The notes under the pieces: generated by a model
Seen by the model: only the letters and a program-made list of their open reading frames with translations
What the model was told of the DNA's origin: nothing
The model's database searches: none
In this document: positions 9,728 to 18,616 of the stretch, piece by piece
Numbering within the stretch: the first letter of the stretch is position 1
Layout of the letters: the number at the start of each line of letters is the position of its first letter
Source: Streptococcus orisasini
GTDB lineage: Bacteria > Bacillota > Bacilli > Lactobacillales > Streptococcaceae
NCBI RefSeq assembly: GCF_001431045.1
Contig: NZ_BCLE01000028.1
Coordinates: 1 to 64,000 of the forward strand
Direction: 5' to 3'
DNA: 64,000 nt
Made by a program: the position numbers and the translations under genes

Positions 9728-10708
9728 ATGGCAGAACGTTACGCCGACAAACAACTTAAGCTTTTTTCATTAACTTCAAACACTACTATAGCTGAAAAAA
9801 TCGCTAAAGATGCTGGAGTTCCGTTAGGAAAACTGTCTTCCCGTAAATTTTCTGACGGTGAAATTATGATCAATATTGAAGAAAGCGTTCGGGGAGATGA
9901 TATTTATATCATTCAGTCTACCAGCTATCCTGTTAATGATCACCTGTGGGAACTCTTAATTATGGTGGATGCCTGCAAACGTGCCAGTGCTAATAGTGTT
10001 AATGTTGTTATTCCTTATTTTGGCTATTCACGCCAGGATCGCATTGCAGCTGCACGTGAACCTATTACAGCTAAATTAGTTGCTAACATGCTAGTTAAAG
10101 CAGGAGTTGATCGTGTACTGACTTTGGATTTGCATGCTGTTCAAGTGCAGGGATTCTTTGATATTCCCGTCGATAATTTATTTACTACTCCTTTGTTTGC
10201 TGAACACTATACTAAATTGGGCTTGTATGGTGAAGATATTGTAGTTGTCAGCCCCAAAAATTCTGGCATAAAACGCGCTCGCAGTCTAGCCCAGTACCTT
10301 GATGCTCCAATTGCGATCATTGATTATGCTCAAGATGATGATTCATCGCGCGAAGAAGGCTATATTATCGGTGAAGTTGCTGGTAAAAAAGCGATTCTCA
10401 TTGATGATATTCTTAATACAGGGAAAACATTTGCAGAAGCTGCTAAAATTGTTGAGCGCGGAGGTGCTACTGAAATCTATGCTGTCGCCAGCCATGGATT
10501 GTTTGCCAGCGGAGCAACAGAAATACTGCAGGCTGCTCCAATTAAAGATATTTTGATTACTGATTCTGTCTTCACCAAGCAAAAGCTGCCCGACAATTTA
10601 CACTATCTTTCTGCCAGTGAACTGATTGCGGACGCTATTATTCGTATCCACGAAAGAAGACCTGTCAGTCCATTGTTTGCTTATGATCGTAAAGGAGATG
10701 AATCCTAA
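9728..10708 (+). CDS. prs: Ribose-phosphate pyrophosphokinase
   Basis: Makes PRPP from ribose 5-phosphate and ATP for purine, pyrimidine, histidine, tryptophan and NAD synthesis. Features: [18 protein letters not shown], the ATP/Mg loop [35 protein letters not shown], and the PRPP-binding loop [18 protein letters not shown] near residue 225. The 326-residue length is full. The start is preceded by AAAGGAG. It begins a plus-strand group with the cysteine desulfurase and DUF1831 genes. A KNSG segment replaces the PDxGG of class I enzymes, which suggests the second Prs paralog (Prs2 type) of streptococci. Confidence 0.95.
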   Translation: MAERYADKQLKLFSLTSNTTIAEKIAKDAGVPLGKLSSRKFSDGEIMINIEESVRGDDIYIIQSTSYPVNDHLWELLIMVDACKRASANSVNVVIPYFGYSRQDRIAAAREPITAKLVANMLVKAGVDRVLTLDLHAVQVQGFFDIPVDNLFTTPLFAEHYTKLGLYGEDIVVVSPKNSGIKRARSLAQYLDAPIAIIDYAQDDDSSREEGYIIGEVAGKKAILIDDILNTGKTFAEAAKIVERGGATEIYAVASHGLFASGATEILQAAPIKDILITDSVFTKQKLPDNLHYLSASELIADAIIRIHERRPVSPLFAYDRKGDES

Positions 10709-10710
10709 AC

Positions 10711-11826
10711 TTGATTTATTTTGATAATGCCGCAACGACTCCCATGACAGATTCTGTTATTAAGGCTATGACTGAAATGATGGCTGCTACTTTTGGAAAT
10801 CCATCTAGCATTCATTCTTATGGCAGAGCTGCTAACAAACTGTTAAGAGACTGTCGGCAGAAAGTTGCTCAAGTGTTTGATGTTCCTTCTAGAAATATTA
10901 TTTTTACGTCTGGCGGAACTGAAAGCAATAATACTGCTCTTAAAGGCTATGCCCTTGCTCATCAGGAACAAGGAAAGCATATTATTTCAACAACTATTGA
11001 ACACCATTCTGTTTTAAACAGTCTTCATTACTTGGAAAAACGGTTTGGTTTTGAAGTGACTTATCTAAATCCTATTGCAGGCCGAATTTCTGCTCAGCAA
11101 GTCAGTGATGCTCTGCGTGAGGATACGATTTTAGTATCTACTATGTTTGCTAATAATGAAACAGGAGATTTACTGCCAATTGAAGAAATTGGCAATCTTC
11201 TCAAGGAGCATCAGGCAGCTTTTCATGTGGATGCTGTTCAGGCTGTGGGCAAGATTCCTATTCATCCCAAAGAATTAAATATTGATTTTCTGTCAGCTTC
11301 TGCTCATAAATTTCACGGTCCTAAAGGAGTTGGAATTCTCTATGCCGGTGATCTTCATTTTGATAATTTCCTTCATGGCGGTGAGCAAGAAGAAAAGCGC
11401 CGTGCCAGCACAGAAAATCTTATTGGCATTACAGGCCTAGCACAGGCTTTAATCGAGGCACAGACTCATCAAAAAGACAATTGGGAATATGTCAGCAACC
11501 TTAAAAAAACTTTTTTAGAAGGATTGGATGGCCTTGATTACTATCTCAATTCCAACGAAGATGCTTTACCTTATGTTGTTAATATTGGTTTCCCTAATTA
11601 TAATAACGGCATTTTGCTCACTCAGTTGGATTTAGCCGGCTTTGCTATTTCGACAGGCTCTGCCTGCACGGCCGGAACAGTTGATCCCAGTCATGTCTTA
11701 AGCGCAAAATACAGAGCAAATTCTCAGCGGCTTCAAGAATCTGTTCGTATTAGTTTTTCAGATTTAAATAAATTAGACGAAGCTAAAGCTTTAGCTGCAA
11801 AAATAAAAGAGATTGTAGGAAAATAA
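10711..11826 (+). CDS. Cysteine desulfurase (NifS/IscS family), TTG start
   Basis: PLP enzyme that removes sulfur from cysteine as a persulfide for tRNA thiolation or Fe-S and cofactor synthesis. It begins MIYFDNAATTPM, has the PLP lysine in SASAHKFHGPKG near residue 197, and the mobile Cys loop STGSACTAG near residue 320. The TTG at 10711 is the start because AAAGGAGATG sits 10 nt before it and the encoded N terminus matches the family. It starts 2 bp after prs. No scaffold gene (iscU/sufU) is nearby, so delivery to ThiI or MnmA-type tRNA enzymes is a reasonable inference. Confidence 0.93.
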   Translation: MIYFDNAATTPMTDSVIKAMTEMMAATFGNPSSIHSYGRAANKLLRDCRQKVAQVFDVPSRNIIFTSGGTESNNTALKGYALAHQEQGKHIISTTIEHHSVLNSLHYLEKRFGFEVTYLNPIAGRISAQQVSDALREDTILVSTMFANNETGDLLPIEEIGNLLKEHQAAFHVDAVQAVGKIPIHPKELNIDFLSASAHKFHGPKGVGILYAGDLHFDNFLHGGEQEEKRRASTENLIGITGLAQALIEAQTHQKDNWEYVSNLKKTFLEGLDGLDYYLNSNEDALPYVVNIGFPNYNNGILLTQLDLAGFAISTGSACTAGTVDPSHVLSAKYRANSQRLQESVRISFSDLNKLDEAKALAAKIKEIVGK

Positions 11827-11827
11827 A

Positions 11828-12175
11828 ATGGCTTTTGAACAAACAGTAAACTTACCTGATTGCAAATACAGTTATACAATTAGTCCTAAAATTAAAAAAT
11901 TTACTCTACGAGATACTACTTTCACCCAAAACAGATTGGGGAATTATGAACTTAACCGCCTTTTGGAAAAAGTTCCTAACAGTGATGATGGTTTCCCTTT
12001 AAGAATTACAATCAATAAGAATTTGACAGGTTTTAAGATAAGTATTACAGACAAGTCAAAACTTCGTATTGTTAATATTTTTAAATCTGAGGAAAATAAA
12101 ATAATCCAAGATAAATTTTATTTTTTGATGGATAGTTTGGTTGAGCGTGATATTTTCGAGAAAAAAGAAAATTAA
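11828..12175 (+). CDS. DUF1831 family protein
   Basis: A 115-residue cytosolic protein that looks like the DUF1831 family of lactic acid bacteria, with the opening MAFEQTVNLPDC and the FTLRDTTF and GFKISITDK segments. It starts one base after the cysteine desulfurase stop codon, so it is co-translated with it; that fixed pairing is the only functional hint. No catalytic motif or cysteines suited to sulfur transfer are obvious apart from one Cys at position 12. Function unknown. Confidence 0.8.
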   Translation: MAFEQTVNLPDCKYSYTISPKIKKFTLRDTTFTQNRLGNYELNRLLEKVPNSDDGFPLRITINKNLTGFKISITDKSKLRIVNIFKSEENKIIQDKFYFLMDSLVERDIFEKKEN

Positions 12176-12250
12176 GCTGATAAATAACAGATAACAGCTA
12201 CCCCTGCTGTTTTAAAGGGCGATATTTTTGATATTCTAAGGGAGAGGGTG

Positions 12251-12300
12251 GGCTGAAACTTCGATAAGTTTTTTCGAAGTTTCAGCCTATCTCTCTTTTT
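12251..12300 (+). terminator. Strong rho-independent terminator before rex
   Basis: A 14-bp perfect stem (12251-12264 with 12274-12287, GGCTGAAACTTCGA arm) has a 9-nt loop and is followed by TATCTCTC and a T run. A weaker outer GAGAG/CTCTC pairing extends it. It ends the prs-csd-DUF1831 transcript. Confidence 0.92.
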
Positions 12301-12422
12301 TACATCCATTAGTATAGCTGATACATATCTATCTGAAAAACTTATATGAAGTTTAATGAAAAGATGTTGCAATTTTCACAATCTTTTTTTAAAATAGTAT
12401 TACATAGCAAAGGAGACAAAGT

Positions 12423-13085
12423 ATGGTTACTTTTGATAAATCTATTCCTAAGGCGACAGCTAAACGCTTATCGCTTTACTACCGTATTTTTAAACGATTT
12501 AATTCTGAAAATATTGAAAAAGCAAGTTCTAAACAAATTGCTGAAGCTATTGGTGTTGACTCAGCGACAGTACGCCGCGATTTTTCTTACTTTGGTGAAT
12601 TAGGCCGACGCGGCTTTGGTTATGATGTTAAAAAGTTAATGAATTTTTTTGCAGATATCCTCAACGACACTTCTACGACCAATGTACTGCTTGTCGGAGT
12701 CGGTAATATCGGCCGTGCTCTTCTCCATTACCGCTTTCATGAGCGCAATAAGATGAAAATTATCATGGCTTTTGATACTGATGACAACGAACAGGTTGGC
12801 AAGCAGACAGAAGATGGTATTCCTATTTATGGCATTTCCACTATAAAAGATAAGTTGGTTGGAACAGACGTTAAAACAGCTATTTTGACTGTTCCCAGCA
12901 ATAAGGCTCAAGAAGTTGCCGATGTTTTGATTGAAGCCGGTATTAAAGGGATTTTGTGTTTTTCACCTGTTCATCTTTCACTTCCGAAAGGAGTCGTCGC
13001 TCAGTATGTTGATTTAACTAGTGAATTGCAGACGTTGTTGTACTTTATGAATCAAGAAAAAAATTCTAAGAAGGGGCAAAAGTAA
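12423..13085 (+). CDS. rex: Redox-sensing transcriptional repressor Rex
   Basis: Senses the NADH/NAD+ ratio and represses fermentation genes when NADH is low. An N-terminal winged helix (residues 1-80, with [33 protein letters not shown]) is followed by a Rossmann domain with [10 protein letters not shown] near residue 97 and the C-terminal swapped helix (QTLLYFM). A TTTTCACAA half-site at 12373-12381, about 40 bp before the start, resembles half of the Rex operator and may allow autoregulation, but the full palindrome is not present. An AAAGGAG site precedes the start. The class I amidotransferase gene follows 9 bp later. Confidence 0.96.
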   Translation: MVTFDKSIPKATAKRLSLYYRIFKRFNSENIEKASSKQIAEAIGVDSATVRRDFSYFGELGRRGFGYDVKKLMNFFADILNDTSTTNVLLVGVGNIGRALLHYRFHERNKMKIIMAFDTDDNEQVGKQTEDGIPIYGISTIKDKLVGTDVKTAILTVPSNKAQEVADVLIEAGIKGILCFSPVHLSLPKGVVAQYVDLTSELQTLLYFMNQEKNSKKGQK

Positions 13086-13094
13086 AGAAAGTAT

Positions 13095-13796
13095 ATGACC
13101 AAACCTAAACCCATTATTGGTATTTCAGGCAACGAAAGACCACATGCGAAGTTTCCAGATATTTTATGGTCCTACACTCCATCTGGCTATGTTAAGGGCG
13201 TCCAAAATGCCGGTGGTCTACCTCTGGTTATTCCTGTTAGTGAACCGGATTTCGCTGCATCTTATGTTTCCATGATTGACAAACTTATTTTGACAGGCGG
13301 TCAAAATGTTGATCCTGTTTTTTACGGAGAAGAAAAAAATACTAGCGATGACGATTTTTATTTAGCGCGTGACTTATTTGAATTTGCTCTCGTTGAGGAA
13401 ACCATTAAGCAAAAAAAGCCGATTTTTTCTGTTTGCAGGGGCACACAGCTGATGAATATTGCTTTGGGAGGGACACTTAACCAAGACATTGAACATCACT
13501 GGCAGGATGAACCCAGTGATTACCTCAGCCAAAACATGCTGGTAAAGACTGGAACTGCTCTGGAAAAAATTTACGGGACTTCTACTTCTATCAACTCTTT
13601 TCATCATCAGAGTATCAGGCGGCTGGCGGATAACTTGGAAGTTATTGCCTATGATCCTGTTGATGATACTGTTGAAGCCGTTGTATCAACTAATCCCGAT
13701 ATTACTTTTTTAGGCGTTCAATGGCATCCGGAACTTTTGCTTGAATCACGAACAGAGGACCAAAAACTTTTTGAGTACGTTGTCAAAGAACTCTAA
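13095..13796 (+). CDS. Class I glutamine amidotransferase-like hydrolase (peptidase C26)
   Basis: Cytosolic gamma-glutamyl hydrolase of the PuuD group, using a Cys-His-Glu triad. It opens PIIGISGNE, has [12 protein letters not shown], the nucleophile elbow [11 protein letters not shown] with Cys near residue 116, FHHQSI, and the C-terminal GVQWHPELL carrying His and Glu. The 233-residue protein stands alone, with no synthase domain. Likely substrates are gamma-glutamyl compounds such as gamma-glutamyl-GABA or folate tails, but this is not determined by sequence. It follows rex and runs tail to tail with radC, the two stops overlapping. Confidence 0.88.
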   Translation: MTKPKPIIGISGNERPHAKFPDILWSYTPSGYVKGVQNAGGLPLVIPVSEPDFAASYVSMIDKLILTGGQNVDPVFYGEEKNTSDDDFYLARDLFEFALVEETIKQKKPIFSVCRGTQLMNIALGGTLNQDIEHHWQDEPSDYLSQNMLVKTGTALEKIYGTSTSINSFHHQSIRRLADNLEVIAYDPVDDTVEAVVSTNPDITFLGVQWHPELLLESRTEDQKLFEYVVKEL

Positions 13797-14473
13797 ACAA
13801 GGTCAGTTTCTTCACGAAAACTGTAATATTCTTTCTTCCCAACTATAATATGATCCAAAAAAACGATTCCTAAGTCATCACAGGATCGTTTTATTTTTTC
13901 TGTAAAAAGTAGATCATTTTCACTGGGATAGGTCGTACCTGAAGGATGATTATGGACGACAATCAGTGAAGTTGCCATACTTTTACAGGCATAATGCAAA
14001 ATCTCTCTGGGCTCAGCAACAGAGCGTCGGACGCTGCCAATAAAAATAATTTTCTTTTTAATAATGCGGTTCTGTGTATCAAGATAGATAGCAACCAAAT
14101 GTTCCTGCCTTTTATCTCCCAATTCAGCCATCATTACTTTAGCCAAACGTTCGCTGCTTAGGATGCGTTCTTTAAAACTGTATTCTGCTTGGTTGACTCT
14201 CTTTGAAAATTCTAGAATAGCCTTCATTTCTATAGATTTTATCTGACTAATTCCTGCAATTGTCTGCAGTTCTTCTAACGATAAGGTCCGAAAGTCAGCT
14301 ATACTGTCTAAACGCTCTAAAATATTATTGGATAAGTTCAAAACATGTTCTTTCCTAGTACCAGTCCTCAGGATAATAGCTAACAGTTCCTGATTGCTGA
14401 GGCTTTCAGGACCGTAAGTGAGCAGGCGTTCCCGCGGCAGCAATGCTTCTTTTGTAAATTCAATACTATACAT
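13793..14473 (-). CDS. radC: RadC / JAB-domain protein
   Basis: RadC-family protein of 226 residues. It has an N-terminal helix-hairpin-helix part ([31 protein letters not shown]) and a C-terminal JAMM metalloprotease-like domain with [15 protein letters not shown], whose two His and Asp are metal ligands. The name comes from an E. coli allele later shown to map elsewhere, so a repair role is not established; streptococcal homologs have been reported dispensable for repair and competence. Start ATG at 14473 follows GAGGT. It lies downstream of the sat operon after a large terminator. Confidence 0.93.
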   Translation of the reverse strand: MYSIEFTKEALLPRERLLTYGPESLSNQELLAIILRTGTRKEHVLNLSNNILERLDSIADFRTLSLEELQTIAGISQIKSIEMKAILEFSKRVNQAEYSFKERILSSERLAKVMMAELGDKRQEHLVAIYLDTQNRIIKKKIIFIGSVRRSVAEPREILHYACKSMATSLIVVHNHPSGTTYPSENDLLFTEKIKRSCDDLGIVFLDHIIVGKKEYYSFREETDLV

Positions 14474-14523
14474 ATTCTACCTCCATTACTATTATTCGTA
14501 TTTAATTGGATCACTTTTTGCCT

Positions 14524-14615
14524 ATAATAAAAAAGATTTCCATTGATTATGACTGATACTCCAAAAACTTAGATTTTTGGAGCTAGTTTACCAAAATAGA
14601 AATCTTTTTTATTAT
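14524..14615. terminator. Nested inverted repeat / bidirectional terminator
   Basis: Outer 17-bp arms (14524-14540 and 14599-14615, ATAATAAAAAAGATTTC type) enclose an inner hairpin with 9-bp arms CTCCAAAAA / TTTTTGGAG (14559-14567 and 14574-14582). The outer arms supply an A tract on one side and a T tract on the other, so it can end transcripts in both directions. The right arm overlaps the last codons of the DUF3307 gene. Confidence 0.8.
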
Positions 14616-15343
14616 ATTAAGCAGACTGCATAAACAAGCAAAACGCTGATGATACTAAACAGTGAGCCGATTAGATAGTATTCTGCAAAAGCTTGGTTTT
14701 TTGAAATCTTATCATAACGAGCAATTGACTTGGCAGTAAAGACCAAACCAATAGAAGCAAATTGACCAAATAATAAGAATATTCCCATAATCAAGCGCTC
14801 CAGTAAGCCAATCGTTGCTCCTGCACCTGTGATGGTTTCGTCGTCATCAGTATTTTTCACTTGATATTTGTTGAAAAAGAGCTTAAAAATGATATTGACT
14901 GGCTTTGTAATAAGGAGCAAAAATAAAATCAGTTTAAGACTGTACTGTGCTTCTTTTAACCAGTCTATAGCAATGTGTTTACTCAGCAGGTAAATCATTG
15001 CTATCATAAAAAGGTGCAAAGCTTGATCAAGAAGAAAAATCATTTTATCTAACTGACGGTTTTTATAAAAAGGATAAAGCAAGAGCTTAGCACTATCAAT
15101 CACTGCATGACTGATAAAAATCAACAAAGCCATAACAAAAGCTTCAGGAATAAACACACTGATAAAAATCAAAGGCAAAGCGACAATACAAAGGTGCTCA
15201 GATAAATAAAACCAATTATGAGATTTTAAATCTGCCATCTTTTGGCTTTGCCATTGAAAATCAGCTAAAAAATGAGCAATTAAAAGCAATGTTAATAGAG
15301 GATTATGTGATAGGAAGTGTGATACAAGATTTAGATTAACCAT
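14612..15343 (-). CDS. satE: DUF3307 family membrane protein of the sat operon
   Basis: Integral membrane protein of 243 residues with about seven hydrophobic segments. The DUF3307 hallmark LLIAHFLADFQWQSQKMADLKS lies near residue 20, with further segments at about 47-70, 100-120, 135-155, 185-205 and 225-243. It overlaps the satD stop by 8 bp and AAAGGAG lies 9 nt before its ATG. In S. mutans genes of this group follow ffh and are linked to secretion and acid tolerance (sat); the symbol is given by position and is tentative. Molecular function unknown. Confidence 0.72.
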   Translation of the reverse strand: MVNLNLVSHFLSHNPLLTLLLIAHFLADFQWQSQKMADLKSHNWFYLSEHLCIVALPLIFISVFIPEAFVMALLIFISHAVIDSAKLLLYPFYKNRQLDKMIFLLDQALHLFMIAMIYLLSKHIAIDWLKEAQYSLKLILFLLLITKPVNIIFKLFFNKYQVKNTDDDETITGAGATIGLLERLIMGIFLLFGQFASIGLVFTAKSIARYDKISKNQAFAEYYLIGSLFSIISVLLVYAVCLI

Positions 15344-16016
15344 CTGTCACTTCTCCTTTGGTTTCGATAGCATTCAACAAAATATTCGTAGCAGCTTTTT
15401 TATTTCTTAAGTAAATTTTCAGACCGCTGGATTTAAGACGTTTATTAAAACTGCTTGGGCTTAAATGGAGCGCCTGAGCCATTTCTTTATGAGAAAATTT
15501 CTCCTCATAGATTCCTTTTCCTAAAAGGCCGCTAAGCAGCTCAGTCTGAGTAGCTGTCCATTTCGATTTAATAAACTCACAGGCAGCTAAGACAGCATTA
15601 ATTTGCTGGGCTGCTTCTTTATCATCTAGCATTACTGCCAAATGGCTGCTGCCATAATCGTCATTATCATGGATATAATCAATAGCGGCTCTGGCATGCC
15701 AATAAGCCGGTCCGTCTGATCCAATACTCTGCTTAGGATTGACTGCCGTCAGCATACCGCCTGCTCCAATTCCAAACCTAATTTGATAAGGCTGGAATCC
15801 TATTGCGATATCATCAATAATTTGAAAGACACGCGAATCAGGAAAGAGCAGGGCTTGAAATTCGTCCCCAGTTGTTATGGTAAAAGGAGACTTGAGCACA
15901 GTTTTGTATTGAGAATTGATTTGATTTAAGAGTTTCTGAAGCTGTTTTTGACTTTCATGCCTGTCTTTTATCTCTCTTGAAGAAATAATATCTCCGATAA
16001 TCGCTATATAGATCAT
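15336..16016 (-). CDS. satD: SatD family protein with C-terminal helix-turn-helix
   Basis: SatD-family protein. The N-terminal domain opens YIAIIGDIISSREIKD and has TTGDEFQALLF near residue 50 and FGIGAGG near 85, a nucleotide-cyclase-like alternation of strands. The last 50 residues, SHKEMAQALHLSPSSFNKRLKSSGL, look like a DNA-binding helix-turn-helix. I moved the start to the ATG at 16016 because AAGGAG lies 5 nt before it and the N terminus then matches the family; the GTG at 16022 overlaps the ribosome site. Three operator-like repeats cover its promoter, so it may repress its own operon. S. mutans has a satC between ffh and satD; I see no room for one here (150 bp). Confidence 0.82.
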   Translation of the reverse strand: MIYIAIIGDIISSREIKDRHESQKQLQKLLNQINSQYKTVLKSPFTITTGDEFQALLFPDSRVFQIIDDIAIGFQPYQIRFGIGAGGMLTAVNPKQSIGSDGPAYWHARAAIDYIHDNDDYGSSHLAVMLDDKEAAQQINAVLAACEFIKSKWTATQTELLSGLLGKGIYEEKFSHKEMAQALHLSPSSFNKRLKSSGLKIYLRNKKAATNILLNAIETKGEVTDG

Positions 16017-16031
16017 AAGCACTCCTTACAA

Positions 16032-16106
16032 TTTCCATTATAACGGAAATTTCAGAAAATGTCCATTGTGACGGAAATTTCAGAAAATATCCTTTAAAAC
16101 GGAAAT
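16032..16106. promoter_or_regulatory. Three 28-bp-spaced operators over the satD promoter
   Basis: CGGAAAT occurs at 16044, 16072 and 16100, an exact 28-bp period. Each copy is the right half of an imperfect inverted repeat, clearest at 16032-16050 (TTTCCATTATAACGGAAAT). On the minus strand a promoter reads TGGACA (16065-16060), 17 bp, TATAAT (16042-16037), so the first operator covers the -10 and the second the -35. This suggests cooperative repression, most simply by SatD itself. Confidence 0.7.
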
Positions 16107-16171
16107 TATAGCCAGAAATGAAGCTTGGATAAATCTGCTTGACCACATTTCATAAAAACTATTTGAAAAGC

Positions 16172-17722
16172 TTACTTTCTTCTTTTTTTCTTTGCCTTCT
16201 TCATCTTCTTAGCCATTTTTTTCATAGATTGCTTCATGGCAAATTCTCCGACCTTACCTTTGAAGCCGCCGCCAAACATTTGACTCATATCCATATTGCC
16301 ACCAAGAGCTGACATATCAGGCATTCCGCCTTGTCCCATCATTCCTTCGAAAGCTGATGTATCCATATTTTTAGGCATATTATTAGGATTAAGTCCCATT
16401 TGTTTCATCATTTTGTCCATATCACCAGACAAGACGCCCTGCATCATTTTTTTAGCCTGATTGAAGTCCTTGATGAATTTATTGACATTAACAAAAGTAT
16501 TGCCAGAACCTGCAGCAATCCGGCGACGGCGGCTCGGCGTTAAAAGGTCTGGATTTTCACGTTCAGCAGGTGTCATTGACGATACAATAGCGCGTTTTCT
16601 AGCAATATCGCGCTCATCAACCTTAACATTAGCAAGTGCCGGATTATTGGCCATTCCCGGAATCATTTTGAGAAGATCTTCCATGGGACCCATATTTTGT
16701 ACTTGATCCAATTGATCAATGAAATCATTGAAATCAAAGGTGTTTTCACGCATTTTTTCAGCAAGTTCTGCTGATTTTTGCTCATCATAATCTCGACTGG
16801 CTTTTTCAATCAAGGTCAAAAGGTCACCCATGCCCAGAATACGCGAGGACATCCGATCTGGGTGGAAGGTCTCAATGTCAGTAATCTTTTCACCGGTACC
16901 TGTAAATTTAATGGGTTTGCCAGTAATTTGACGGATAGAAAGAGCCGCACCACCGCGTGTATCACCATCAATCTTAGTCAGGACAAGGCCGGTTATTTCC
17001 AGCTGATTGTTGAATTCCCGAGCTACATTGGCAGCTTCCTGACCGATCATGCTGTCAACGACCAAGAGAATTTCATTGGGCTGAGCCAGCGCTTTGACAT
17101 CTCTCAGCTCAGCCATGAGTTTTTCGTCAATCTGCAGACGTCCGGCTGTATCGATTAAGACATAGTCATTCCGATTTTCTTTGGCCTGAGCCAAACCTGC
17201 TCTTACAATCTCAACGGCTGTGTGCTCTGTCCCCATTTCAAACACAGGAACATTGATTTGCTGACCGAGAGTTTTCAACTGGTCAATGGCAGCTGGCCGG
17301 TAAATATCGGCAGCAATCATCAGCGGTCGGGCATCTTCTTCCTTGACCAGTTTATTAGCCAACTTTCCGGCAAAGGTTGTCTTACCTGCCCCTTGGAGTC
17401 CGGCCATCATAATGATTGTCGGAATCTTAGGAGACTTTTCCAGTTCAGATGTTTCAGATCCTAGAATCGCTGTCAGTTCTTCATCAACGATTTTAATAAT
17501 TTGCTGTGATGGATCAAGAGTATCAATAACTTCATGCCCGATAGCACGCTCACGCACACGCTTGATGAAGTCTTTTACAACCGGAAGAGCTACGTCTGCT
17601 TCAAGAAGAGCCAGACGGATTTCCTTGGTCACTTCCTGAACATCTTTTTCTGAGAGTTTTCTCTTGCCGCGTAAATTTTTAAAAACACCCTGCAGGCGTT
17701 CGGTTAAACTTTCAAAAGCCAT
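16172..17722 (-). CDS. ffh: Signal recognition particle protein Ffh
   Basis: SRP54 GTPase that binds signal peptides of nascent membrane proteins and docks with FtsY. An N domain (residues 1-90) is followed by a G domain with GLQGAGKTTFAGKLA near residue 107, DTAGR, TKIDGDTRGGAALS and TGTGEKITDIE. The M domain begins near 300; its C terminus is Met- and Gly-rich (GMMGQGGMPDMS, MDMSQMFGGG) and ends in a very basic KKAKKKRRK tail. The 516 residues are typical for streptococci. It follows ylxM by 27 bp in the sat operon. In S. mutans Ffh is not essential and affects acid tolerance. Confidence 0.98.
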   Translation of the reverse strand: MAFESLTERLQGVFKNLRGKRKLSEKDVQEVTKEIRLALLEADVALPVVKDFIKRVRERAIGHEVIDTLDPSQQIIKIVDEELTAILGSETSELEKSPKIPTIIMMAGLQGAGKTTFAGKLANKLVKEEDARPLMIAADIYRPAAIDQLKTLGQQINVPVFEMGTEHTAVEIVRAGLAQAKENRNDYVLIDTAGRLQIDEKLMAELRDVKALAQPNEILLVVDSMIGQEAANVAREFNNQLEITGLVLTKIDGDTRGGAALSIRQITGKPIKFTGTGEKITDIETFHPDRMSSRILGMGDLLTLIEKASRDYDEQKSAELAEKMRENTFDFNDFIDQLDQVQNMGPMEDLLKMIPGMANNPALANVKVDERDIARKRAIVSSMTPAERENPDLLTPSRRRRIAAGSGNTFVNVNKFIKDFNQAKKMMQGVLSGDMDKMMKQMGLNPNNMPKNMDTSAFEGMMGQGGMPDMSALGGNMDMSQMFGGGFKGKVGEFAMKQSMKKMAKKMKKAKKKRRK

Positions 17723-17749
17723 TTCATTTTCTCCTTATTGTTGGAAATA

Positions 17750-18082
17750 TTAATCTCGATTGTCAATACTGATGAGAACAGAAATCTTTTCCTGCAGATA
17801 AGCATCTTCAGGGTACTTGTCTAGCAGATCGTCAAAGATTTCACTGCGAACAATATAATCAGAATACATATGCAGTTTCATTTCATAATCTTCTAAGATT
17901 TTTTCCGTTCGTTTGATATTATCGTAGACTGCCTGACGGCTGACCTTAAATTCCTCAGCGATTTCAGCCAAGCTGTAATCGTCAGCGTAATAGAGCTCAA
18001 TGTAGTTCATCTGCTTATCGGTCAGCAGCGCTGCATAAAACTCAAAAAGGGCATTCATACGATTGGTTTTTTCAATTTCCAT
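17750..18082 (-). CDS. ylxM: YlxM/p13-like helix-turn-helix protein
   Basis: Small protein (110 residues) with a sigma70 region 4-like helix-turn-helix: [27 protein letters not shown] at about residues 35-61. In streptococci it is encoded just before ffh and has been reported to act on the signal recognition particle. I chose the ATG at 18082 (MEIEKTNRM) because it matches the family start; the reading frame extends 12 codons further but that stretch is promoter. No Shine-Dalgarno precedes this ATG, and an extended -10 lies 7 nt before it, so the message may be leaderless. Confidence 0.92.
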   Translation of the reverse strand: MEIEKTNRMNALFEFYAALLTDKQMNYIELYYADDYSLAEIAEEFKVSRQAVYDNIKRTEKILEDYEMKLHMYSDYIVRSEIFDDLLDKYPEDAYLQEKISVLISIDNRD

Positions 18083-18089
18083 AAGCTTT

Positions 18090-18098
18090 ATTTTATCA
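18090..18098 (-). promoter_or_regulatory. Extended -10 element at the ylxM start
   Basis: On the minus strand TGaTAAAAT ends 7 nt before the ylxM ATG. A recognisable -35 is lacking (ATGATT at 17-bp spacing, 3 of 6), as is usual for extended -10 promoters. Transcription would start at or next to the start codon. Confidence 0.5.
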
Positions 18099-18168
18099 TA
18101 TTTGAGCCTTAAAATCATCTGATGAAGAAAAGAATTTCTCCCTTTTAGATTTATCTATTATAGAACTT

Positions 18169-18205
18169 AAAAACCCTTAGCTAGCCTTGCCAGTTAAGGG
18201 TTTTT
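18169..18205 (-). terminator. Rho-independent terminator of the 79-residue protein gene
   Basis: AAAAACCCTTA / TAAGGGTTTTT arms (11 bp) enclose a 15-nt loop. The minus-strand T run lies at 18173-18169. The element is 10 bp past the stop. Confidence 0.88.
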
Positions 18206-18214
18206 AGGTTATGC

Positions 18215-18451
18215 TTAAAGATTGTGTTTTGCCATACGCTCTTTGAAAATATCGTTGACAATTAGAGTTAAGGTCTCTTTAGCTTCTGGAGTTAAGTCGC
18301 CTTCTTTTTCCGCCTCAGCATAGGCTTCCGGAAATTCCCGCGCAATCAATTTGCAGGTTGCCTTGGTTGCATGTCCACGCACCAGACGAGGAATACGCTC
18401 CATGTATTCAGGTTTGACCAGGGCAATAATTTTTTCATTAGCAGTTGTCAT
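18215..18451 (-). CDS. Small conserved-looking protein of unknown function
   Basis: A 78-residue acidic/basic alternating protein, probably all helical, with PEYMERIPRLVRGHATKATCKLIAREFPEAY-like content in its middle and no membrane segment or metal site. I do not recognise a family. It has its own good promoter and terminator, so it is a one-gene transcript. The ATG at 18451 is preferred: AAGGAGG lies 12 nt before it but directly abuts the alternative ATG at 18463, which is too close. Confidence 0.75.
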   Translation of the reverse strand: MTTANEKIIALVKPEYMERIPRLVRGHATKATCKLIAREFPEAYAEAEKEGDLTPEAKETLTLIVNDIFKERMAKHNL

Positions 18452-18482
18452 ACTACTTATCATCCTCCTTATTCTAATAGAT

Positions 18483-18511
18483 ACTATACTCCTTTTTGGA
18501 TAAACTGTAAA
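18483..18511 (-). promoter_or_regulatory. Sigma-70 type promoter of the 78-residue protein gene
   Basis: Minus strand TTTACA (18511-18506), 17-bp spacer, TATAGT (18488-18483); five of six bases match in each box. It lies 32 bp before the chosen start. Confidence 0.72.
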
Positions 18512-18616
18512 ATCTCTTGTTTAACCTTCTGAAAAAACTGTTGTAAAGGCAAAATAAGCCAATAGTTTCTTAGAAATGCTTCGATTTCTCACAGGAGCAA
18601 ACGCCATCAATAAAAG

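Noticed and set aside
12373-12381. Full Rex operator before rex
   Set aside because: Only the TTTTCACAA half is convincing; the left half does not match TTGTGA at the required spacing, so I mention it only in the rex entry.
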